A DNA stretch of 64,000 nucleotides from Melanocharis versteri. Its lineage: Eukaryota; Chordata; Aves; Passeriformes; Melanocharitidae. Made by a program: the position numbers and the translations under genes. This document shows, piece by piece, positions 27,456-36,670 of the stretch (the first letter of the stretch is position 1; every line of letters begins with the position of its first letter). The notes beneath the pieces are model-generated. The model was not told where the DNA came from. It saw only the letters and a list, made by a program, of their open reading frames with translations, and did no database searches. The stretch lies in contig VZTG01007793.1 in assembly GCA_013397845.1 (NCBI GenBank), positions 939,615-1,003,614 of the forward strand, given 5' to 3'.

Positions 27456-27745
27456 AAAGGAGCACTTTTCATTTTAAGGACTGCATGTAGACATTTCCAT
27501 ATGGTCTATCACAAGAGTATTCCAACCATCTGATAAGCAAAAGAAATACTATAATTTCCATTTCACAAAAAGGCAAACAGAGGCGTAATGGGATTATTTA
27601 CTAGGCTCATAAAACTATTTACCTATAAATTTAAGTCTGTATTCTACGTAAGAGCAAGGTGATTTGCCCAGGATTACACGACAGCTGTGGCACAGTCAGA
27701 AATAATTTCCATCTCTAGTTCCCACTTCCATGTCTTATCCTTCAC
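27456..27745 (+). repeat. Ancient L3-type retroposon relic, long copy
   Basis: Landmarks in order match the amniote L3 tail: GAGCACTTTTCATTTTAAGGA, then after a gap TTTCCATTTCACAAAAAGGCA with AACAGAGGCG, then GAGCAAGGTGATTTGCCC, AGGATTACACGACAGCTGTG and GGCACAGTCAG, and finally CATCTCTAGTTCCCACTTCC. The middle, about 27590-27650, does not match and may be an insertion or deep divergence. Orientation is plus. This is the longest ancient relic in the window. Confidence 0.65.
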
Positions 27746-27787
27746 AATACAGATTCATGCTTTTGTCTTCTCTACTGTTCTGTTATG

Positions 27788-28021
27788 TTACATAACTTTA
27801 AAATACACTGAAAGCAGAGATACAGAGTTGTTTTGACAAGAACTGCAACCGAGGCTTTGGTGTGTTTTGCTCCTCTGTAAAAATCCGTGAAGATGGCAGG
27901 CAAAGCCTTCTGTGAGGCACTGAGCATTAACACTACCATAAGTTGCTATGTTTGAAGCACAGAATAATATTGACAGCAAGAAAAAAATTATAAATTCTTG
28001 TCTTAGCTGGATGCCATACAT
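27788..28021 (-). other. ATG frame with hydrophobic start and spaced Cys
   Basis: A 77-codon frame with a true ATG on the minus strand. Residues 10-27 are strongly hydrophobic (Phe, Ile, Leu-rich), as in a signal peptide or anchor. After it come Cys residues spaced C-x6-C, then 16 residues, then C-x2-C. The first pair and the total span resemble beta-defensins, but the third Cys and the terminal Cys-Cys are absent. The right flank is the L3 relic. I do not recognise a protein, and chance is the more likely explanation. It is listed because a short secreted peptide would look like this. Confidence 0.15.
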
Positions 28022-29265
28022 GTTTTCTTAGTCTGTGAACTGTGTCTGCAGCTGGTGATTGCCTATGTGATCAAGAGATGTGAATGAAAACAGGTAGCCT
28101 CCCACAATGCTTCAGAGGGAAGGACTGGTGGGAAGCAGGAAAATCTCTCTTCACTCACAGGACACGTTATACTTAATCTTCCTAGCGTCACAAGTGTAAA
28201 GTCAAACACAAAATGTTACATTAGAACAGACTGGCAGAACTTTTCTTGATGAGGGTCTATTAAAATTATGCCACTTGACATTAGAAAACACAGAATTACT
28301 CAACTGAAGGTTCAGTCCTGGAAACATTTTCACTACCAACATCAGTATGTCCAAGCAGATGAACAGGGACTACTTCTATGAGCAATGAAGCTGCAAAGTT
28401 TCACAGTATATTTACCTAGCTTAAGAAGCTCTCTTGCTTCCAAGTTACTTTGGTCACTGGCATCTATTCCTACCTGTACAAATGCTCCAGGGCCACGTGG
28501 CAAATTCAATTAATGCAATTGCACAGGCTAAAAATAACTCTCCAAAACACTGTTGGTTTTGATTCAGTCTGCTTGAATCCAGTTATCTATGCTCTGCTTA
28601 ATATCTACTAGAATGCAAGCAATGACAATAAAATGCTTCATCACAATGTTTCAAAGGAATGCCATTTATCAATGGTTTAGGGAGAAAAAGAAGCATTATT
28701 GGTCTTAAGTAACAAAAATACCTCCCGGCCTTAAATTTAAGGACTTGGGAGACAGCTGCGGTCCACAAGAAGTAACTAGATGTCTTTAGCAGGTTACACT
28801 GCCTCCTCCTCAGCAGGTTCACAGCCACCAGCCATTTTTGCCTAGTCTCCCAACCAGCCTTGGAGAACTCTGTGGGCTTCACAGCCTGCAAAGCATGGTA
28901 GAATGCCATCTTTTCCACACCCCACAGAGTCCTATGCACAATATCTGATTATTTGTTCTCTTCAAAAATGTGTGCTATGTGCTAGCAATAAAATCTAGGA
29001 GCTTGCTCAGCTGCCTTCTGGAACTTCCAACAGTGCTTTTACACAGACTTTTGCTTAGTCCTCCTCCCCCGTATGTTTTTCTTCTTCTAAATTAGAACTT
29101 AATGAAACTTTTGAAAGATAGAATCCTAAGTTAAAGGCAAAGTAACAGTTTTAAAGCTTATTCAGCTGCAGCTATGAGATCATACAGTAAACTACCAGGA
29201 ACTGAAATCATGCAGAGGAGAAATGTCAAGTCTTAACAGAAAATGTATTTGAAAGAATTGTGGTT
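28022..29265. other. Noncoding DNA with one long minus-strand frame
   Basis: A minus-strand frame at 28598-28939 is open for 113 codons. Its N-terminal half is Lys/Arg/Trp-bearing and its C-terminal half hydrophobic. I recognise no domain, and no splice sites convincingly frame it. Otherwise nothing stands out. Confidence 0.45.
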
Positions 29266-29329
29266 AAAAAGAAAAAGAGGGGAAAGTAAATATAAAAAGA
29301 AAAAGAGGGGAAAGTAAATATAAAAAGAA
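29266..29329. repeat. Tandem duplication, 28-bp unit, two perfect copies
   Basis: Units at 29266-29293 and 29294-29321 are identical (they begin AAAAAGAAAAAGAGGGGAAA and end GTAAATAT), with a partial third copy of 8 bases. Perfect identity points to a recent slippage or a duplication event. Confidence 0.95.
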
Positions 29330-29432
29330 CTCTAGCATTTCCAGAAATGCTACCACCTTTGTCAGCCTTCTAAAGGACACAGATGAGCTCCTGTCCCACA
29401 ACAGATTACACGACCTGTACAGAAAACATACT

Positions 29433-29822
29433 TTGTCGTCACTTTTTTTCCTTTCCTCCCATTTTATAACACGAGTTCCTGCTCAACTTGCAATTACCAA
29501 ACACACTAACAGTGTATCATACTGTGTTCAGGAAAGCAAAACTGGCCACAGAAGAGAAAAATCATACCTTCAGCGGAGCTCTTTCATGAATGGTTTTCAT
29601 ATTTGCTGGTTTTCACAATGCAGCATTCCACCTCCTGGAGCATTTTATTGTAAGAAAAGTTGTTGTAGAACTTCTGCCTTGTTAACCAAAGCGACCAGGA
29701 GTCAGTGGGCCTCAGCTCAATGCACCCAACAGCCATGGTGCCATTTCCACAGTTTTATTGTTCTTCAGTACTACCCCTGTAGATTTAAAAAAACCTGTAA
29801 TGATTGTGACTGTCGCAATTGA
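29433..29822 (+). other. Cys-rich open frame with defensin-like spacing
   Basis: The frame is open for about 129 codons but starts at a TTG; its first in-frame ATG is at 29586. Between 29604 and 29666 it has Cys spacing C-x4-C-x9-C-x3-C-C. In beta-defensins the last five cysteines follow C-x3/4-C-x9-C-x5/6-C-C, so the first two loops fit and the last is short. The first defensin Cys is missing. The C-terminal end is again Cys-rich (four Cys in the last 13 residues). There is no signal peptide on the ATG-initiated form. I give no product name; chance openness is quite possible. Confidence 0.2.
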
Positions 29823-31882
29823 AAATCATACTCCACATTTCTGCAAAGCTCCTCCATAAACTTTCTACACAAAATCATTTTAACAACTTCAGCGTAACTG
29901 TGACAAGTGCAGGTACTTTCATCAAAATGCCTCAGCTCTGTAGTACAAGCCCAGCTTGGAGAACTTCAGCATCAATTACACTCTAAACACACAGAATTTT
30001 AATTTCTGGAGCAAGCTTGAATTTTCATCAAACATAAGGCTCAAGTGATGTCTGACTGAGCAGTTCAAGAGGGCTTCTTTTAACTAAAATACCAAAAACA
30101 TATGTTGCCAGAAATTTGGCTAGAAATAACCATTTACTACGACATTTAAAGGAAAGATTTTCTTGCCCAAAGTACACTTCTCACAGTCACAATACCAGCC
30201 TAGGTCCAATTAACAGCATTATTTCACTATTTATGAATATATTGTATAGCTCTTAGAAGGTAAACTAATACTCTCAAAGAAAAAAAGACTGATTATTTTA
30301 AATCAGTTACAAGGACAAAATTTTATGTTTAATCAGGTTTCTATTACTATATTGATAATAGAGATTTTAAAAAACACGAATATTCTAAAAGTAAATCTTG
30401 AACTATTCTTTATCAGTGTTAGTTTCTAAAAGTATTCATTTTACCTAGAAAGTCAAGAGGTCATGGGCAAGTTCCCAGACATTAATTTAGTTAATTTTTG
30501 GGGTTTGCTATGTTTGGGTTTTGGGGGGGCCTTTATTTTTGTTATTGCTCTCAGGAAAAAAACGTGCCAACTGTTTCACAGTTTCATATCTTAAGCTTCC
30601 TGCCACCTTGCAGGTATACTCCTAAAAGACAAGATCAAAATTTTATGCTTTTAAATTTTTTATGCTTTTATACCTTTTCTTTTCTGGGTAATTCATGTTT
30701 AATATATGTTCCAGGTGGTTGAAAGGGAAGTACATAGTTTGGCATAGACCTACGACACACTTTTGTCTTGTTGAAGACAAGCATACTATATTTGTGTCCT
30801 TAGCTTAGCTGAATGGTAAATTTATATTGATGTCAGAGAATGAGCAATTAAAAGAATTATCCTTATTAGCAACCTTATCTGAAAGATATTAGAGAGGACC
30901 AATCACATAAATCAGGACTAAATTCCTGCGGGCTTTTGAACTGGAGCCATTGAGCTAACTGGCTTTATGCACAGAGAACTAACTACAAACCAAACACCAC
31001 TTTGCTTTCAGAAAGCAGTATTTTACTGCTTTCCCACGACTAATCCAGATGTCCTGTGTTTACCTGTTTTGGCAGAGAGGAAGGGAACTGCTCGAAGCAC
31101 TAACTTTTCTCTGCTCTAGTGCCCACTTTCATATACAGGACAATGTCACACACAGTCCTCAAGCTAAGGGATGACTTCTGGTCAAACAAGTATAATCACA
31201 CATTCAGATTCCACATTAAGATAGCTGGCCACAAAACAACTTGGATCTGGAAACAGCACATGTGCCAGGAGGCAGACAGTGTTAGCTCCATCTCAGCGCT
31301 GCTCTGATACAGTTACCTGGTAACTGCAGGGTAAACATGCATCTCCCTTTCAAAAAACTGCACATGTACACTTGGGGTTTTTTGGTATTTTGTTTTCCAG
31401 GCTTGAATGTCAGAGTTTACACTCCTAAAACTTGGGAAAAGGGGCTTAAAAAAACCAAACAAACCCAAAAGAATCAGGAGATTATCATATATACACATAC
31501 ACACATACTAGATGATGTTAAGTAGAACCATGGCAAATTTTCAACTTCAGAGTAAAGACACTTTAAGGAGCTAAAAGGTCAGGAGAGATGCCGAATCCTG
31601 AGCATCTACATGAAGAAGCCTGTTCTGTTCAAAACCCGCTTGTCAGGTGCCTCACTTGAGTATTTGCTTAACCAAGCTTCATGGTACCTGAGCTGTTCTG
31701 AGGGATAAGTGCCAGGAAATCAGTGCCTGGGTTCGCATGTAAATCAAACATGGCCCAGACTGACTTTATCCACACCATTTCTGGGCTATTTGGTTCAAGT
31801 TAGTGTTCTAAAGGACTCGTTTACTTAATATGAAATTAATAGCAAATAATATCATCTTTCTTATCACAATTTTTATACCAGA
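29823..31882. other. Noncoding DNA, no gene recognised
   Basis: A pyrimidine- and G-run-rich stretch occurs near 30490-30540. Open frames at 30.5 and 31.1 kb are 60-75 codons with random-looking composition. A short CA/TA-rich tract lies at about 31488-31508. No repeat end was recognised. Confidence 0.5.
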
Positions 31883-31960
31883 CAGAAATAACTGTGGTAC
31901 ACCCACATTAAACAGAAATAACTGTGGTACGCACACATTAAACAGAAATCATTCTGTTAC
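31883..31960. repeat. Tandem duplication, 30-bp unit
   Basis: Two adjacent units, 31883-31912 and 31913-31942, differ at only two positions (ACACCC versus ACGCAC). A third, more diverged partial unit follows (CAGAAATCATTCTGTTAC). Downstream, a word containing ATATAAAGATTATA also occurs twice near 32006 and 32033. Confidence 0.93.
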
Positions 31961-34200
31961 AGAAGGCTGAGGAAAGACGCGTAAAGCAAAAGCTACAGGC
32001 AATCATATAAAGATTATAATCATATTAACTTATATAAAGATTATAGAGTCCTGGTACTACTCATTCTGCCACTGCCAGCAAGTCAAGGTTATGGCTTTGA
32101 AGCCCAAACTCAACTGAAACATAAAACCAGAAAACTTACAAATACACTGAAAACTCCGACAGGTCTTGAGCTTTGTTATGCTAAACAGATTTTAAAGTGC
32201 CATAGAGCTATAAAGGACTTTAGTGTATAGCCACACTCAATTTAATGCTACTAATGAAAAAAAAAATCTTTGGAATCCCTAGATTAGAAGAATAGAATTT
32301 TACATGTAACTCAGATTTTATTACTCAGTGCATAGTAACCCTACAGCCCTTACCAAAACATGATCACATTTTCTTACCAGATTACATATGCTTTACACCA
32401 CTGGAAGTCTCACAGAATTCTTTTTACGCATACGAGAACATCTTCATGCTAAATTACAGTCTCATTTAAAGTGAAAGGATTATAACACAAAACATGGTGC
32501 AGATGCTACATAAAATTACTGAGACACATCTCAAGACAAGAATGCTTTTTTCTTTTTCTTTTCTCCTTAAGAAAAGTATGAGAAGGTCTCAATCTGCTTT
32601 TAGGGAGCCTGATTCCTCAAGAATAAATTATCTGTCAGTGCACTCAGGTCCAGCTGCTGGGATAAATAAAAGCTGTCTACTGCTATGCTAAATCATCCTT
32701 GTGCTGCTCCTTCTTTTCATTTTTTCCATTTCAGATAGACAAAATCTAAAGGTAATAACTTCTTTTCACTGAACTAAGTCCTGACGTTTGTGGAAAAACA
32801 AAACAAAATCATAGTTAAACTTTTAGAGCCTAATGAAGCAAGCAGGAATAGAAGTTAGATGTGGGTATTTCCCAGGTATACCATGCTATTCCTGCCTACT
32901 TGGCAATTCATCTTCTCCTCCTGCCTTAGGGAGCTGTACAGACCCTGGAATGCTGGCCTTGCCAAACCACTCAAAATTTTAATTCAGCATCTCTTTTGCA
33001 AGAGGGATTTTGCAAATGCAAAAGAGTTTGTTTATTATTTTCATTGAAAAAGAGAACATGTGATAAACATTTTTATGATCATTTGATCTACTTTGACCCA
33101 GGATTAGTTGATTTCCAATAAAATAGGAGAAAAAGGCAACAATATAACAAGGAGCTCAAAAAAGGGAAATACAGAAGACCTCAACATATCTGAATGTCAT
33201 TGCAAGTATATGTTTGCATTCCTACACTAGGTAAGATTTAATTCTAGAATTCTTTATCAGTCACACAGTGTAGAAAGTTTAGAGATACTAAAGGAAGTCT
33301 ATTACACTGAAGGGATATTAGTACCTTCTGAGAACTCAAATCCAGCCTGAAAGAAGAGACAGATCTAACTCATTTAATTCTTTCTGCCCTTTTAAAGCAA
33401 GAAAGTGATATCAAAAGAGGTAAACAGGACTCCCGTCCTCTGAATTAAATCTCAGGAAGCAAACCTGAAGGTATCTTATCACAGTTGTCAGCGACAAGGC
33501 AGAGAGAAAGCCTGCAGGCCTGGTTGTACTGCTGCTATCAACTACAAAATATCAGCAATTTTAAACATCTGAAGTGCACGGTGTTTGTACTTTAGTACTG
33601 CATATACTACTCCTCTATAACAATTTTAAAATAAGTCTTTTATCTTTACTTACTTCACCTGTAATCTGAAACAAACAGAGTTGCTTGCTGTTGTATGAAT
33701 AAGAAAATGAAAAATAAAAAACCATTTAAAAAAAAATTCTTCCATCCTTAAACTCTGTTGCACATAAAACTTTTTATTTATGTTCCTTCAGGGTCCTCTG
33801 ACCTAACCTGCCACAATATAATAACACAAATAACATTTTTCACTGAGCTTCTGAATAGAATGATCTGTGTCATGAATAAAATGTACAGTTTTCCTTCTGT
33901 CCCAAAATACATTTGATTGCATTCATTTGGGGCTCTCCAAGTCCATCTACATCTCTCAGCACATCTAATCTAAATACTAGTGGCTTTGCTGTCACCCTGT
34001 AAAGCTACTGCAAAGCAGGAAAAAAAAATTCCTCTTGTAAGCCTACATGTAAGTTTGAAAAGGTGTCAGAGGCATAAGATGTGTGATTCCACCACCTCAT
34101 ACCAGAACAACAATTCCCGCCAAGCATTTCCCTCCATGGTTCTGATGCCTTTTCCTGGTCTTAGAAAATGAAAGCCAGACACGGATAAAGGGTGAGGGGT
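31961..34200. other. Noncoding DNA up to the LTR-like element
   Basis: No gene or repeat end was recognised. The right edge holds a purine-rich run, GATAAAGGGTGAGGGG at about 34184-34199, directly before the LTR-like element. This is what a retroviral polypurine tract would look like, but no retroviral frame is visible upstream of it. Confidence 0.5.
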
Positions 34201-34702
34201 TGTTTACCTCTATATTTTTAATAGGATCCTATCGATGCATCACTTCACCAAGGTGGAACGCGTCACAGCGCACACCCCACGGTAAATTGTGTATACAAGT
34301 TACAGACCTTACACATTAACATATCTAACAAGGATACCCATTAAGGGGGCTTGGGTGGCTGGTGTGATATTTTCCCCATCTACAGAATCCTTCCCCCCAC
34401 CCCAGCTGGGCATAATTTCTAGTTTACAGAATATGTTCTAAAGGGGACCTTGGCCTCCCAAGATAGTAGAATGTTTGGTGTCCCGGCTATGCAGTTTCTG
34501 GGGTGTTTGGTCTCCTTGGCCCTACAGAACACTAGAACTATGCTGAGTTAGCAGACTTAAAGAATTACAAGTATGCATGCTAATACTTGTGGATACATAG
34601 AACTGTGTAAAAGGTATATAAAAGAAAAAGCAAAAATCATCTTGGCATCAGTGCCCCTCAGAGTAACTTTTGGGGGTATATACCTTGTTTGTTATTGCCA
34701 CA
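34201..34702 (+). mobile_element. Probable solo LTR of an endogenous retrovirus
   Basis: The segment begins TG and ends CA, the canonical ends of a retroviral long terminal repeat. A purine-rich run abuts it on the left, and TGG, the usual first bases of a primer-binding site, follows on the right. Inside is a TATA box (TATATAAAAG, 34615-34624) about 90 bp from the right end, consistent with U3 then a short R-U5. CpG words (for example ACGCGTCACAGCGC near 34258) are denser than in the neighbouring DNA, suggesting a younger insert. I find no AATAAA in the right place, no clear target-site duplication and no gag, pol or env frame. The family is unknown and the boundaries are inferred. Confidence 0.4.
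34615..34624 (+). promoter_or_regulatory. TATA box in the LTR-like element
   Basis: TATATAAAAG lies 3' in the putative U3, where an LTR promoter would sit. Transcription would be expected to start roughly 25-30 bp downstream, near 34645-34655. The assignment depends on the LTR call being right. Confidence 0.35.
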
Positions 34703-34950
34703 TGGCAAAAGACAGCATGATGGCAGCTGTCAGTGTGGCTCAGGATTTGGGAGCAAACCTAAACCAGAACTATTTTGTGAAAATCTTGGGGAGGTCCCCC
34801 TTCATCCCCACAGCCCAAGGCCAGGCCATGACACATGGCCCGCAGTCAGCGCCACGGGTAATGGCAGCCACTACAGCCCATCACCCCAGCCCCACCTGCA
34901 GCACTGCCAGGGTCTCCTCATGGAACCACCTGGGAATTAAGTGAGCAGAT
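34703..34950 (+). other. GC-rich segment right of the LTR-like element
   Basis: The segment is C-rich and G-rich (runs such as CCAGCCCCACCTGCAGC) and is open in two plus frames (to about 34940). The frames are rich in Pro, His, Ser and Gly and show no retroviral or host domain that I recognise. It could be leftover leader sequence of the retroviral insert or an unrelated repeat. The frames contradict each other, and neither looks like a conserved protein. Confidence 0.3.
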
Positions 34951-36609
34951 ACTAAATACAGGCTATTCAGAATGCAGTACTGCACATTACTGCTGTATGC
35001 TGAGGTAATTATTTGCAGGCTGCACTATTACTTTTCTGAAGGAACACATGAGGCTACAGCACTGCAGCAGCACTTTCCATTACATTTCAGGAAAACTTTT
35101 GTCTCTTTTTGCTAACTGATGTTCAAACTTCTAACATTTCTCTTTTGGTTCTTCTGTTGAAGAGCATGAAGCTGGCCTTGCCATAATTTCTGAAGTAGTC
35201 TTTCATACCTGCAATGTGGTCTAAATTACCATGCAGGGGCGAGGGGGTGCTGTGGGTCAGTAAAGCCTCTGGGCCAGCACAGCTTCAAACGCCAGAATCA
35301 AGTGCTTCCTTTCTCTGCCCCAGAGAAAAGGGGGGAAAGACAAAAGCCACAAAACCTGTTAAGAAACCTCTCAAACCACACATCTACTGGTTATATAGAT
35401 CCCTTTACAAGAATACATAAACACCAAAAGGCCAGAATGACTGAGAATGGAAAAGAAAGGCATGTTACCTGTTACCTCTGCCACAAAGAAAAGACAGCAA
35501 CAGGTCCATGGCAGTGGATTTCAGTGCTTTAAAAACACTGAAATCATGTTGCTTAGAAAACACAATGAGAAGAGACCGTTCTTTTGCCTTAAAAGAGCAG
35601 AAAAGAAAGAGAGAGGCTGCTTTCAGGCTCCACAAAGAACATCGCTACAAAATATTTTAGTTAGCATCCACCACATCCAACACTTATATGGAAGAAGGAA
35701 ATTCCAACTTGAAAAGCCAATTAACTTCTCCTCCTACTAATGAACTTGATCTAACCCAAACCAGATTATTTGGTTTGTTGCTCAGACTTTTAACACGTTG
35801 ACTTTGAAGTCTAACCTCTAACAAATTTCTAGTATGTCAGCTCAGGCTTTCCATCCAGATCATTTTCTAATGGTCCAAATCAATAGGATATTTTTTGCTT
35901 GTTTTAAACTGTATTGTGTTTTCATGTTTTAAACTGCCAGATTACTAGATCAAGTTACAGATGTCACTTAGTGCAAAATCCACCTCTTACAGATGACAGT
36001 CACAATAAAAACACCTCTTCACACATACTGAAGAACAAATAGAAGCACAAATAAACCACAGTTTGAGGGAATTTAAGTCTTTTAGACCCCTCCTGATAAG
36101 AAATATTTGTGTAACATCAAAGAAATAGCTTTTGTTCAATCAGTCCTTTGTACCATTCACAGCACACACATGTACAGAGAGGTAAACTATACACCTCTAA
36201 GAAGATTTTTTTTTATTATTATTTTACAAAGTCTATGACTTGTCCTGCATACTGTAGCACTCGAGGCAAGCAGTGTCACTGACAGTGCTTCATTTATTTT
36301 TATGCTACTCATTATCTCATCCCATCTACCTGAGACCAGGATACTGGGGCTTTTATTAGTGCACATTTGTGAACAGCTTCCTGGCTAGTATACAGTAGTT
36401 AACTGCTAATAGTACTAACAGAGAAGACACAGAAAAGCTGTAGAAGAGATAAATGGTAGCCATCTCTTCTGCCTGTTTGGGACAGACCATGTTTCAAGTC
36501 CCTTTAGCAAGTATAATTTTAGATTAAATAGGATGGAAATTCATAATCCTAAATCATTGCTGAGTTCTCAGATATTTTAACATGAACCAAGCTTTGTACT
36601 GCCATTATA
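34951..36609. other. Noncoding DNA, no gene recognised
   Basis: Three overlapping plus-strand frames at 35.2-35.75 kb are open in a Lys/Arg-rich, A-rich stretch. They have no motif and no splice-site support. A poly(T) run lies near 36206-36215. Confidence 0.5.
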
Positions 36610-36670
36610 AAATCATAGAATACTTCAGGTTGGAAGGGACTCATACAAGGATCATTGAGTGCAACTGGAA
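36610..36670 (-). mobile_element. CR1 LINE 3' end, minus orientation
   Basis: The plus strand reads AATCATAGAATACTTCAGG, TTGGAAGGGACTCAT, then GGATCATTGAGTGCAACT. This is the reverse complement of the avian CR1 tail (AGTT-CAACTC-GATGATC...GTCCCTTCCAACC...ATTCTATGATT). Only about 60 bp is recognisable, so the copy is heavily cut off and diverged. The right limit is soft; some A/C-rich sequence to about 36730 may belong to it. Confidence 0.85.

Noticed and set aside
28598..28939. Minus-strand 113-codon frame as a gene
   Set aside because: No domain recognised, no acceptor or donor support, and no poly(A) context; length is within chance.
36160..36205. CAGAGAGGTAAAC as a MIR fragment
   Set aside because: Only one short word matches; the preceding and following MIR landmarks are missing.
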